This document shows positions 38,961 to 50,746 of a stretch of DNA of 64,000 nt, one piece after another. Below the pieces are notes generated by a model. It searched no databases, was not told the DNA's origin, and saw nothing but the letters and a program-made list of their open reading frames with translations. This DNA is from Irpex lacteus (lineage: Eukaryota > Basidiomycota > Agaricomycetes > Polyporales > Irpicaceae): assembly GCA_001986395.2 (NCBI GenBank), contig MQVO02000024.1, positions 186,001 to 250,000 on the forward strand, given 5' to 3'. Every line of letters starts with the position of its first letter. Within the stretch, counting starts at the first letter, position 1. The position numbers were made by a program, and so were the translations under genes.

Positions 38961-39809
38961 TGGCTCTTGCTTATCCTCGCAGAGGATGGGAAGTTATTCG
39001 CACAGCGAAGTTGGGGGTAAGAGGAAAGAAGGAAAGGAAGAAAAGCCGTTACGGTTCGGTTCACGAGAAGTTGCTTCTGAACCAGGCTGTTTTCGAAGCG
39101 AGGTATTTATCCGCCACGTTCTTGCAAGCAACGCCACATGAAGCAAAGACCAGGCCCAGGGCGAAACAAGCGAGGTCGTCAAGCATAAACAAGAGAGGTG
39201 GTCTGCGTTGCCTTGCCATGTGTCGAACGAAGCGTATAATAGTGTTGCAATGTCGAGAACTTGAACCTATCGATGCCAGTGTACGTATGGCTCGGCGAGA
39301 CCGCCCTGTCTTACTGGCGGTCACTATTCAAGTTACAGAATACCATGGACTTGCGTAACAAAAGCATTGTTGTGTCGGCTTTGTGGTGATCCATGTTGTA
39401 GTTGAGAGCAAGCGCAAACAAAGCGCCCGAACGAGAAGGCCGGTGCCTTTGCCGCTTCAGTATACAATAACGTCTTGTTCTCATAACAGTACAAGAGTTT
39501 ATTGTGAACTGTCCGAGCATATGTACCATTCGAAACGCCAACTTCAAGTTACCATGTTGAAATTGGTTATCGTCGGAAGCTGGCACACGTTTCAGCGTCG
39601 AGCGAAAGTGAGCAGTAAGTAATTTGATTGTGAACTGAAGTAATACATATAATCCACGAGACAATGCAAAATGATACAGTCCCTGACGATGAACATGGTA
39701 CAAAGATGATAATGGTACAGAATGCTAATGGCGATGACGAAAGTCCCGTGAATATGAGCTGTGTACAAAGATCGCTACCCGTGAAACCCGCGCCCTAAAG
39801 AGAGGCCAA
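38961..39809. other. Intergenic stretch
   Basis: A 137-codon plus-strand frame at 38,945-39,358 and minus-strand frames to 39,703 have no motif and no support. The last 200 bases are the 3' flank of the phosphatase-fold gene. Confidence 0.4.
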
Positions 39810-41478
39810 TCAATCGCGGTACTGGAGAGAAGCCTTCTCATCAGCAGCACCGTAGGTGGTACGAAGACCAGCCTCCTCGCCACGCAGGCGGATGGCATTG
39901 CGGCGACGACGGTAGCCCTTGAAGAGGTAAGAACCGAACCAGGTGAACATCATCAGGAAGAAGATCATGCCCAGGACGAGGGTACCCTCGAGGAACTTGT
40001 TGTTGGCGGTGAGGTTATTGACAGACTCAGGGAGGGACAGCCACGAAGAGTAGCCAATACCGCAAGTGCGGGCCCACTCGCCGTTGCTGTGGATGACAGA
40101 GCCCTTAAAGTGACAGCATTAGACTAAGCCCTAGCGAAGAGACAATTCAGTCCTTACCTCGAGACGGTAGATGAACTCGGTAAGAGGGATGTCCTCGCGG
40201 TGCCCGAAGACGTTGATGGTGCGGAAGTCCTCGTTGGTGCCGTTCCTGAACTTGAACCTCAAGAACTCGCGAGCATCAGGAGGGGGAGCACGACGGAGCT
40301 CAATGGCAAGAGCAGACCCGTGATCGGCTTATGAACGAGTCAGCACTTATTAGAATAGCAAGGACAATGGGACTCACGAATGGCGGCGAGCTCAGGATGA
40401 CGCTTGACGACCTCAGTCTGGTGGAAGAGGGAGATGAAAGGTTGGTATGTGGTCTCGATGAGCATGAACTGAAGAGGATCGCCGTTGAAAGCGATGCGCT
40501 GGAGAGCACCAATAACGGAGCTGAGGGCGGTACGGCTGGCAACTAAGCACAGGGCGTCAGTAAAAAACGACAATGAAAGAGGGTTAGGCGTACTGTTGCC
40601 GATGCCATTGGCGTTCTCGTCAGAGAAGATAGCGTTCTCACGGAAATCAGCCCAGCCGCGGGCCTGCTCAACGAAAGTGGGAGGGAGACGGTGAGCATAG
40701 GTGATGTTGTGGATGAGCTCAGCGGACATGTAGTCCCACAGGTTGTACTAAGAAACAAAATCGTCAGTGAAGCGTATCGCAGAAGGCACACTGGACAACG
40801 TACGGCATTCTCGAGAGAAGCGGTTCTGCCAAAGACGAAGTCATGGACATCGTTGAGGAAAGGCGCCGCCTTCTTCTCGGCTTTCTTGAACTCGTCGGAT
40901 GCGAGGACCTTCTTCACGTGGTTTTGGAACGCCTACAAAGGTGGTCAGAGCACTATCAGGCAAATTTGACGCATCAAATACTCACTGGGCAGTCAGTCCA
41001 GCTCTCGAGGGAACGGTCGTTGCTGGGCTCAACAGTCTCGACTGGGACGTACTGGTAGCCTGAAGTTCTGTCAGCCAATAGAAAGAGTACAGGATAAAGA
41101 ATGTCACGTACCACCAAGGGGAGCGACAACGGTGGTCTCGTTAGCGAGGGTGATCTGGTTCTTGGGGTTCGGAGGGAAGAGACCCTGGAGGACAGCGGTC
41201 GCGGAGTCGAAGACGGATGCGCCCTCGCCGCCAACCTTCACGCGGACGTGGACTTCCTTAAGATTCACGATCTCGCTGCTGATACCCTGAATGTGGGAAG
41301 AAGAGTCGGGGTTGAAGTAGACATCTCTGAGATAGGAGCCGAGCTGGTGGGCTTGTACTTCACCGAGTGGGGTGCTCTCGGTGGGGCCGGGCTTGTAGGT
41401 AACGGGGTGCTGGTAGCACTCGTTTCGATCACCGTTGCGAGCGAGAACGACGACGCCGTGAACTTCAGGATGAGACAT
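39810..41478 (-). CDS. Histidine acid phosphatase-fold membrane protein, catalytic residues lost
   Basis: The fold is the histidine phosphatase superfamily, branch 2 (acid phosphatase/phytase type), read through about seven exons. The N-terminal strand and loop are clear (VHGVVVLARNGDR, then TPLGEVQAHQLGSYLR), but the catalytic RHGxR is RNGDR. The nucleophile His is Asn, codon AAC, at 41,434-41,436. The distal HD/HAE motif position reads LIETTYQPF (about 40,445-40,460), so the proton donor is also missing. A hydrophobic helix (LVLGMIFFLMMFTWFGSYLF) followed by KGYRRRR places a short basic tail of about 35 aa in the cytosol. That topology predicts a lumenal domain, yet no signal peptide is visible from the ATG at 41,478, so an upstream exon may be missing. 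A non-enzymatic binding role is inferred. Confidence 0.82.
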
Positions 41479-42371
41479 TGCAAGTCAGCGATACTCTACG
41501 AGGAGGGAAAGGGAGGGGAAGGAAGGCACAAGAGGCCGATGCTCATTGTCGTCGAGCATGTTTGGTATTTATATTTCATGGAAGTACTCACGGTATGAAG
41601 CAAGCATATTTTGTGTGGAGGTTGTGGAAGGTTCAGGTGCGGAAGAAAGTCAGGGAGCGGGATGGAGAGGGTGTGTACTGCGGGCCTGTATTAATGAAAT
41701 AAGAGAACCAGAATCCGGAGATTCGACTCCTCCTGAGGCATGAAGTGGGACATGATCCAGAGGTTCTTTGTCCCCGTGGCACAAATTGACTTGGCTTCGT
41801 CAACTGCCAGCAGTTAGCTCAAAGAAAACACAAAGGAACGCAATCGCTGGCATGGTCGGCGCAAACCCTTGGCCGGCGTGTACGGTGCACGCGCACACCA
41901 CGCTGAGCTTGCATGAAGCTTCCATGCAGATGTTACAGGCGTGAAACGAGCCCTGTGGAATGCATACACTGCGTCTGAGGAATGAGAACGACGCAACGAG
42001 CCTCTGAATGGAGCGGAAATTGTGGCTCATGAACTACCAGAATTACTATATAGGTAGACGGGGCAAGTAGATGTTGATTTCGCAATACTTGATGAGAAAG
42101 AAGACGTACAATGTAGTGAGCTTCCAGGTAAAGAACTCAACGTATACCCTCGAGTGGCACTAACACGTGTGATGAAATCCATCGAGAAAGACGGTCATTG
42201 TCGCATGCATGACAGAAACATAGTGCGTATGATACAACACGTTGCGCGACGATCAAGTTCTAGGTCCAAACAAAGCCCAAATTAGCGATGGTTATCAATT
42301 AAATGAAAACGAAGCGGCTACCAGGCGGTTTACACGCGTGATATGAGGCACGATTTTCTTGACACACCTTC
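41479..42371. other. Intergenic stretch
   Basis: Promoter side of the phosphatase-fold gene and 3' flank of SRP72. No gene recognised; an extra 5' exon of the phosphatase-fold gene could lie here. Confidence 0.45.
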
Positions 42372-43467
42372 CTACTTCTTCTTCTTTGATTTGCCGGAAG
42401 CCTTCGTGCTTTGTCCAGCTGATTGGGAGGCAGCGGGGCTCTCGACGATGCCTTGTGTGGCGCCTCCGCCTCCGCCCTTTCTGCGTCTGCTACCCTGGCC
42501 GAATGTCGACCTCTCACTCTTCTTCAACCAACGCTCGGGATCTGGCAGGGGCGTAACGCCAAGAACAACTCCCTTCGGCAGACGTTTCGTCCTCAACTTC
42601 TTCTCTCTTTGAACAGGCGCCACTTCGGTGGCGGACACAGATGAGATAGCTGCTGCAACTGTCGCAGGCTGTGGCGGGGGAGCTGTCTCCAATGTAGACG
42701 CCGTAGCTGCAGGCAGGCTGTCCAAGGCGTGCAGATAATCCGTGTTGATGAAATCGAGATGCTTCTGTGCCGCCTCGAGATTGGTGAGGATATCGGCGTG
42801 TTCGTCAGAGCTCTGTATGCATTGTTAGGTACAGGTAACGGCGTGGCTCGGTACACGTACCGGCTCGGATGTGTCCAGCAGCTGGCTGTATAGATCAAAT
42901 GCTGTCTGGTACGACCCTTCGCGGTAAGACTACACTGAACGTATTAGTGATCTAACTTGGGGAGAAACCACTAGCGAGCATTCATACCAGTTGCGCCTCC
43001 AGATGTATTACGCCCCGTTCATCCTCTCCTTTCTGCTTCTTCGTAACCTCAAGTGCCTCTCGCGCTTCATCCGCTTGATTCAAACGATACAAGGAATATG
43101 CCTTCTCGAATGCGTATTCATCGTTGGAGTCAATCAGGGAGAGTGCGGTGCTGTACTGCTCCGTCTGCAGTAACAGGAACAGCTTTGTGTGCAATGCATC
43201 TTGGTCTTGTGGCTCCAGACGGAGTACTGAAGAGTAAAATTCATCTATCAAAGCGCATGCTAACAGCACATAACGCAACGTACTCTTGTCGCATGTCTTG
43301 ATGGCATTGCTGAAATGACCACCATCTATCTGGGCACAGAGGGAGCTGAATAGTCTTCTCAGGCGTTCAGAGACAGACAAGGGCTGCTTAGGGGTCGCCT
43401 TCTTCTTCGATTTATTAGCAGCAGTCTTGCCTTGAGACGTATTCTTTTGAGTCGTCTTCGGCGGCAT
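42372..43467 (-). CDS. SRP72: SRP72, signal recognition particle subunit (internally short form)
   Basis: SRP72 binds 7S RNA with SRP68 and is needed for co-translational targeting to the ER. The N-terminal TPR part is typical: LCAQIDGGHFSNAIKTCDK, then KILRLEPQDQDALHTKL made by splicing out a 57-bp intron, LIDSNDEYAFEKAYSLYRL and YQTAFDLYSQLLD. The C-terminal RNA-binding signature is also present: LPDPERWLKKSERS with a basic, glycine-rich tail ending KSGKKKK-like lysines (42,372-42,550). The protein is only about 310 aa, against roughly 640-670 aa for yeast and human SRP72. After about residue 205 the frame runs directly from TPR repeats into a Pro/Ala linker and the C-terminal motif. The middle TPR array is missing and I find no exon for it. 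It lies 214 bp from the divergent pinin gene. Confidence 0.85.
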
Positions 43468-43681
43468 GGCGGTGGACGTGAAGTAGTAGATCGACCCAGC
43501 GTTATTGGCTTGCAAACTGTTAACAACGAGTGCTTATCCAGTAACAGACTCAGTGATCCCATTTTGTTACTGCATACGATTGGAGATAAGAAAATGATTG
43601 GCCCCATTTGTTACCGCGTCTCCGCCCGTCACGGTGGTCGCATCCGCCTTCTCTCACGTCACCCTCCTGCACAGACTCACC
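43468..43681. promoter_or_regulatory. Bidirectional promoter between SRP72 and the pinin gene
   Basis: Only 214 bp separate the two start codons, which point away from each other, so the region must hold both promoters. No TATA box is obvious, in keeping with housekeeping genes. Confidence 0.6.
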
Positions 43682-44889
43682 ATGTCCACCGAAGAGTACG
43701 TACGCAGCGTGCTTAGAAAAACTGTCGGTAATTAACAACTCACACAGGCAAGTCCAGAGCGAAGAGAAGCCAAAGGTGGAATCTCAAGATGAACATATGC
43801 AAGACGAGCGTACACCACCAACTGGTCCAGCGTCGACAGGGAACAAGAAACGACCGAGGCTAGACCTCACTGCGGACCCACGCGAGCGTAAGCGTGGAAA
43901 GACTATTTTTGGTCAACTTCTGGGCACGCTGAACAAGGCAAAGAACGAGGATAAGCAGCGCAACGCCAGCGAAGCGGTACGCAGTGTAGTATGTACTGTG
44001 CGAGTTCCTTACGCTGACGATATAGCTGTTACTTAGGCGAAGAAAAGGCAGCTCATCGAACAGAGACTACAGGATAAGCTAAAAAGAGAGACTGATTCTG
44101 TCAGGAAAGCCGAGGAGGCGAAACGGGACAAGACAACCGCCAATCGCAAAGAGGAGGATCTTCAGTTAAAGGACTCTATCGTGCGTGTACTGTTTATCTA
44201 CAGCCAACCGCATGTTGGCTGACTTCTCCCTTTGCAGTACAAGCTGCGTCGCACACGTCTACCACTGCTTGCCAATTTCCTGTCAACTGCCGATCACATA
44301 CCTTCGGATGATTCATCAACACCTACATCATCAGATCCCCTTGCCCAGCCTCCCCGTTCACACCCTCCACCTCTCTACTATCTCCCCGCAAAGCTTACGC
44401 CTGCACAAGAGGCGTTCTTGACCCGACGGAAAACAGAGGTGGGTTGCCGCTGCCAGCCGCGAGTATGGGGACGACTAACGCTGTGATTAGGTCAAGGAAG
44501 CTGCGGAGAAGGAATGGGAGACCTTCCGTGCGGAAAGAGAAGCAGGCGTTGAAGAGATCACACAGCTTAGACGGCGAGTAGAGGAAGAGGAAGAGCGTAA
44601 GAAGGCTGGGTCGAAGGATAACGGTGTGAAAGAGGAAGTGCAAGATGTTCAGATGGAGGAGGATAAGAAGCCCGCTCCAGCTACGAATGGCTCATCCTCA
44701 CCGAAGAAAGAGGAGCCTCAGGAAGCTCCTAAGACCGAGAGCACGCCACCTCAAGAAAATGGTGGTCAGATGGATGTGGATGACGAGGGAGGCCCACCTG
44801 CGCCTAAGGAGGAGGTTAAAAAGCCTGCACCGTCTGAACCGGTAGTGCAGACGAGCACAGTGGACGAGGACGATGCGGTGGAGTATTGA
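43682..44889 (+). CDS. Pinin/SDK/memA domain protein
   Basis: Pinin-family proteins associate with the exon-junction and splicing machinery in the nucleus. Five exons (43,682-43,695; 43,748-43,976; 44,037-44,180; 44,238-44,438; 44,491-44,889) give 328 aa with all phases consistent. After an acidic N-terminus comes the family core, RERKRGKTIFGQLLGTLNKA. A long charged helix follows (KRQLIEQRLQDKLKRE), then YKLRRTRLPLLANFL and YYLPAKLTPAQEAFL. The C-terminal 110 residues are Glu/Lys/Pro-rich and disordered, ending DEDDAVEY. The first exon has only 14 nt. The core and length agree with fungal pinin-domain proteins. Confidence 0.88.
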
Positions 44890-45378
44890 TGCGCGCTTGC
44901 CCTTCACACGTTGGTCACGGTAATCTGTGCTTTGTATTCTATTTCGTGCTTCTCATCTTTCTTTGCACAGCTACCTTTTTTGATATCCTAGCTATAGCCT
45001 ACTTGACCTGATCTGTGAGTAGTTCAGAGTTATCGACAGTGCTTATATGAATTTGTCAAAGATTTATCCACTGTGACCACTTAAGTGTGTTCATGAGTAT
45101 GATTTGGGATGGATTCGCGCTATAGGTGTACTGCCACGGGCACAACGTTGGAAACGATTAAACCCAACTTACCTACCTACATACGTATACCTTACCTTTT
45201 CATAGGATAAACCGCGATCTTTGTTGGCGCTAGGGCTTTCGAAGAGGTTGCCACACTGAGACGCTTCTTCTGTCAGCGAACAAATGCCTCCATCAAACCA
45301 TTTATACCGCTTGTGAGTGTACACTAAACCTCAATCGGCATGTGCTACCCTGACTATACCTATAGATTCACGGCAGCA
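44890..45378. other. Intergenic stretch
   Basis: 3' flank of the pinin gene and promoter of the next gene; no gene seen. Confidence 0.5.
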
Positions 45379-45385
45379 TATAAAG
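45379..45385 (+). promoter_or_regulatory. TATA-like box of the NAD(P)-binding protein gene
   Basis: TATAAAG lies about 40 bp before the ATG at 45,426, which implies a very short leader. Confidence 0.45.
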
Positions 45386-45425
45386 TAGAGACTCGTTCTG
45401 TCCCTCCCCGTCCTACTTAGTCCCC

Positions 45426-46923
45426 ATGTCGTCTCCGTCCATCTTCTTCTTGGGAGCTACAGGCTACCTCGGCTCCGAATTTCTCATGCTCCTAGCCAAA
45501 GAATACCCCAGCTATCCGGTGACCGCCTTGGTGCGCAACGCAACCGATGCACGAAGAGCAGCACTGCACAAGATACATTCGAACCTCACTGTGATAGATG
45601 GTACCCTCAACGACGCGTCTATCATTGACGAGGCAGTACAGATGGCAGATATTGTGTTCAATATAGCCAGCTCTGATCACTGGCACAGTGTCAAAGGTGA
45701 GCTCAAATTCCTACCCCCAACCCCCTCGAATTCACGCTGGTTGTCCACAGCAACTCTCGATGGTCTGGAGAAGAGGTCAGCTGCAAGGCCGGGAAACCCA
45801 CCCCTCTATATACACGTGTCCGGTTGCGGTATCATCAGCGACAACGCTCAGGGCCAGGGCCCTGCTAGCGGCAAAGTCTGGTCGGATATCGGTCTTAACC
45901 TGAAAGAGTATGTCTGTCCTGACGCCCTCGTTCGAAATGAGTGTAATAATTGCGAGCGCTCAGCTGCGACCAAACAAACACTCATCTTCCATCGGACATA
46001 CCAGTGAGTGTTAGTTTTGAGTTTTGAGTCGATACTCAACAGCATCCACTAGGTCGTCGCAGCAGGGACGCGTGAGGAGAATCCCGTGCGAACTATCATT
46101 ATTTATCCCGCTCAAATATATGGTGTGGGACAAGGTGAGCTAGCTCAGCTTGCCACTTGTCATAAGTGCTCATACGGAGCTATGGTAAAGGTCTTCAGAG
46201 AACGACTCTGTGGCTTCGGATCTTCATGAACTACGCCAAAACAGTCGGATATGCCGGCACTTGGGGAGCGGGATTGAACGGGCAGAATACCATCCACGTT
46301 CGTGATATGGCCGACCTCTGCCTTTTCATCTTCAAGAGGGCTCTCGAGGGTACAGCAGACGAAGGTGCCGATGGCCTTTGTGAGTACGCACTGTCTGACG
46401 GCTTAACTGTTTGTGAATCACCGACCATCCGTAGACTTTGCCTGCACCGAAGCTACAGTCACTTATGGAGAATGGACTCGAAAGATGGGCGACGTAAGCA
46501 TCACGGCTACAGTACTATTTGTGGCGCAATTCTGATTCTCTTCATAGCATTTGTACAAAAAGGGCCTCGTGAAAGAGCCAGGGTCCAAGCCCATGCCAGA
46601 CGAGGTCGTTAAGCCTCTAGGCAATTGTACGTTAAATCTATCACCATCATTGTGACCATCACTTGACACTCATCCTTTGCCCCGCTCCAGACGGTTGGTC
46701 GCTATTAGGTGGTAACATGTACACAAACGCAGACCGTTTGGCACGTATGGGCTGGAAGCCCGTCTACAGCAACGAAATATCGTTGTTAGACGCTTTACCA
46801 GACGCCATCGATGCTTGTGCAGAGGATATGGGATGGACGGTGTCCGACTCCAGAGCTGAAGCGCAGTCTGCCATCGCACCATCATTGCGATTCGACGGCA
46901 AGAATCTGCACTCTGAAAGCTAA
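45426..46923 (+). CDS. NAD(P)-binding Rossmann protein (atypical SDR, epimerase/NmrA-like)
   Basis: This is a predicted NAD(P)-dependent reductase or epimerase of the atypical short-chain dehydrogenase group; the substrate is unknown. The N-terminus starts straight into the dinucleotide-binding loop, FFLGATGYLGSEF (about 45,444-45,482). ALVRN, ADIVFNIASSDHW and a long C-terminal substrate domain with PVRTIIIYPAQIYGVG and NTIHVRDMADLCLFIFKRA follow. I could read through all introns, for example gtgagctc...ccacag after VK, gtatgtctg...gctcag and gtgagtg...ccactag. The protein ends LHSES at 46,923, a normal length of roughly 350 aa. It appears intact. No neighbour suggests a pathway. Confidence 0.85.
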
Positions 46924-47383
46924 CGAAAGAATTTTGATTCACGAAATGCTACTTACTATGTAATCATCGACATCCCCTGTATCTGGATCAGAATCAATGA
47001 GCAGTGTTGTTATGCGTGTTCAGTAAACGTTCGGATAATATTCCTCTAGTAGCAGTGCATTGGATGTCAAGCCGGTTCGCATGCTAGTCGCCTCCGAGAA
47101 TCTTCACAAGCCTCACAATTCACCACTGGTAGCGAACACGGCCAAGGTGTTCGAACTCATTGAGAAGATACAAAGGGATGGATATTTCAAGAAGGAGAGC
47201 GTGAATGATACATGTCGTGGTGTACCCACCTAGCAACCAAGCAGTAGCGATATGCAAATACTCCGTGAACATTCCTCATCTCTAGCTTGCCGAGGAAACC
47301 ATGGGCTTGGCATGGCGGCACATTCAAGGCACGAGAAGCCTTCTGGCCTCAGAGACTAAGCCCACCGCTCGGTCACCAGATAC
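46924..47383. other. Convergent intergenic region
   Basis: 3' flanks of two genes facing each other; nothing else recognised. Confidence 0.5.
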
Positions 47384-49098
47384 TCAAACTGACCCAGAGG
47401 AATGAAGCTTGTAGTCACCGTGTGTCGATGACCCTGTTTCTCCTTCCGTAAAAGCAATCACCTCCTTTTGTACTGAGATGTCGCCGAGTGGTATGCTGGT
47501 GCTAGTGGTGGTGTGTGCTGTCGTACTCCCGGCGCCCTGGCCAGGTGCGAAGCGTAATAGGCTGGGTTCAGCTCTCTATACGCGGCAACGTCAGCTCGGG
47601 AGAACGGGAATGCAGGATGTAAGATGCGCGGTCTTGCTCACCGGTATATCAACGTCGACGAATGTCCCATTGAGCTGCTGTCTGAGGCCTTGGCGTGAGA
47701 GGAGCGTATCGAGCAAAGTCTATACGCAGCTCTGTGTGATCAGGTTTCTATGTACGCCAAGAGGGACTTGTGAAACTCACGTTGGTATAAATCCGACCGA
47801 TGGGAATGGCGAACATTCCATAAAAGTTTGTGTCTGGCCACTTGGCAAAAGTGATCAGGTCTCCGAGGGAGAAAATACCAGCGAAAAGTCCTGTTTGCAC
47901 GGCACCGCGAATGAGCTGGTTGATGACCGAGTCTGTATTTCGGAAGCCTGTTTTGGAACGAGCAAGGAGGTAGCCGAGGGCGCCTGGAGTAAAGAGGGGC
48001 AGCGAAGAGTTTTCAGAATTGCTCCGAGCGCAAGTCTTAGAATTACACGAACCTGTGACGAAGACGTCGACTGTGACTTGCATGACCAGCCAAGCGGTGA
48101 CGAGATTCGTGAGAGAGTCAAGTTGAGCTGAACTAGGGTGCAGATTGAGTGGTTAGAATGTGGCCTGCGGTGACCACAGAACAGAGACACTGACTATTTA
48201 ATAATCCAGGCTTTACTCCCGCATGTCATGCCCAGGATGCACGATGGTACAGAGAGTGCAATCACGACGCCGTAGACCGCTTTACTGTGGGACAGGCGAT
48301 AGATACTAGGTGACATGCGACGAGGAGCGTGAGCCTCTATACATGGAAACATTCCTGGGTACGTACCGCCATCCCAGGAACAGCTGAGTAACCATGGATG
48401 CTAGACCAGTGGCGATGGGTGTAAAGGTATACGGCCAGAGTGCGACTAACAGACATACACGTCAGTTTTATTGTCTGTGATTCAACATTAGATTAATCGC
48501 ACTGACCTGCCAGAGTTGAGGGGTCGCCATAACCATCGACACTGACAAACAGCATTAGCAACTGTTCGTGCAAGGTTCACAGACGGTATATCGACCACGC
48601 ACCAGTATGCCCATAACATCCACATGACGCTAATGAGTCGCCTATCAGCCAACAGCTAACTTCGTAATCGTCATGTTTTCGAGACCACTCACGCTACGCT
48701 GTGTACTGTGTCCAACAAGAATAAGAACAGAACCATATACCTGATAAACCAATAAACAGGGCCCATCAATCGTCGTCTTCTACGCTCACGTACTTGATCG
48801 CAGGTGGGTCATTAAATTCTACCAAATGCATCAGATCAGTCTGGGTATTCTACTTCAACAAGGAGGTCCGCTCACTCGTCTTGTAGTATGCAGCGAATTG
48901 ATATGTAACGAGCCCGTATAAGTACGTGTTGACTAGGAAGAGGGCTTAGCGGCTCGGCATAGGACCAACAGAAAGAGGACGTACATATAATACCCACGAG
49001 GAGAGGGCCTATAACGACGGAGCGCGGAGTCCATGAGTCAGAATTGAGGGAGACATCTTGCCTCTTGACGTACCGAGGATCAAGTCATAAGCACCCAT
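47384..49098 (-). CDS. DUF6534 multi-pass membrane protein
   Basis: This basidiomycete-expanded family of seven-helix membrane proteins has unknown function. About a dozen short exons can be joined. The start is MGAYDLIL at 49,098, then GPLLVGII, NTYLYGLVTYQFAAYY and FNDPPAIKYMVLFLFLLDTVHS. After splicing come VALWPYTFTPIATGLAS with VTQLFLGWR. The C-terminal DUF6534 signature reads NTDSVINQLIRGAVQTGLFA, DTNFYGMFAIPIGRIYTN and TLLDTLLSRQGL. The end is a Ser/Thr-rich cytosolic tail with stop at 47,384-47,386. Order and spacing match the family throughout, so the gene looks intact. Expression and ligand are unknown. Confidence 0.88.
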
Positions 49099-49211
49099 TG
49101 CTACAGTTAAGAGCCCAGAGGGGAGCTGCCGTACCCTTGAAGTGGAGTGTACAAAGACGTGCGGGATAAGAACACGAACGAACGCTTCTTGGCTCCCGGC
49201 GGCGTGTCCTG

Positions 49212-49221
49212 TATATATATA
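49212..49221 (-). promoter_or_regulatory. TATA-like box of the DUF6534 gene
   Basis: An alternating TATATATATA run lies about 115 bp before the start codon at 49,098 on the minus strand. Confidence 0.4.
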
Positions 49222-50746
49222 ATCATAGTAAACTCTACCACAGAGTGGCTCTTACGCCAGAAGCGCAAAAGGTTGATGCTTGCAAAATCAGAATTGTTAC
49301 GCGACGAGGGATTTTCCCATGGTAGACACACTACTGTAAGGGTCGAGAGGCTCGATAAAGCCTCATATGCCAACATGTCAAACCCAAACCCTCACCGCTC
49401 CGAATCTTGAGGCGTCAACCCGCGGCGTCAACGCAGCGAAAGCTTTTGTATTGAATCGTGATGACGACCCTTCTCGATTTCACCCGCTTTGCTATAACAT
49501 GGCGAGACTGAGAAATTAGCCAGTTGGTTTCCAGAGGGCGCTGCTTCTCCGCATTCTGACGACCCTGCTTACATCTTACATGCCGCGCTGTGTCTTCCAG
49601 TCGTGTAGGGAAACCTTGCTCGCCCTCAGCGGCACGCAGGGAGTCTAAGGTTGGCCTTCAAATATATCAGTGGGTCAATAAATGGGTGCCACAACGACGC
49701 AACTGAGCGTGTCAAGTTTGAGCCTGTGCCATCGACAATCAGTTAACTTATATTGCTCGTAGGAGTATGGGTGGACTTATCGCCCGAGAACACCGATTTG
49801 CTCCTTCGACTCGTGTAAAAAGTAATTCTGCCAATAGAAACGTCTTTCATGTTAGTGTTGAGCATATATGACGTGAAGCGAATCAACTATATGTTATGGC
49901 AGAGAACTACCTGTGTTAGTCGTGGTCGGCGTTTATTGCACGATAATGGTCTGACCATGAGCGGAGTGATCGCATTTTGGCAATACGGAACAGAGACCTC
50001 GCCTTGAGTTTGAATACATGGTGCTCCGTGCTGAGGAGCTGGCGCGAATAGAGGACTAGCCTATGACAGGGATCCAGAAGCGAGGGAGGTGGTGCAGATG
50101 TACAGTAGCATGTACACGTATATGGTATACGTACGAGCACGATACGGAAAAGGTGTAACATGTGGTCAGGAAGAGCCAGATGAAAAGAGCTCACTGGCAC
50201 GACGGCTGCCACTGAGTATTAATGAGTACTTGAGTAGCGATAGTACTAAGTAGCGAATTGAGACTCTTATTTACATATATTTGTTACGAGACTTTGTGGC
50301 GTGGGAAATTTTGGACAGGCCAGTTTCTCGAGGGCCTTCGAGGGTCACCGCTGGCTTGAACACTCTAGCTTGAAGTTCATACTTGCTTGCTTACTTGCAG
50401 TTACCGTTAACGAGCAATAACACACAGGAATAAATCCACACGTGACGTAAATCCACAACGTAGGTTAACTAATGCTGGTAGCCTGACTCGCAATACTTGT
50501 GCTTATCTCAGGCTCTTGAGCCCTGTCTTAGTTCCAGTTAATTTGACAGCCTTCTCGCAGGTTAAACTAGAGTAAGAATGCGGCGTGATTTGTCTTATAA
50601 TGGCATGCATACGTACCCAGCTCATTCCAAAAAAAAACAGATCTGTACGCCACGTGGCCGCGGTAGATTCGACCTTGAAGTTTGCCAAATCGCCAACTTC
50701 CAATGCACCGACTGAAAAGACCGGTGCCGCAACGTTGATTCCACGG
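49222..50746. other. Intergenic stretch between divergent genes
   Basis: No gene recognised between the DUF6534 promoter and the methyltransferase-like gene. Short frames at 49,916-50,212 and 50,503-50,877 (minus) are unsupported; the latter is antisense to the methyltransferase-like gene. Confidence 0.45.
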
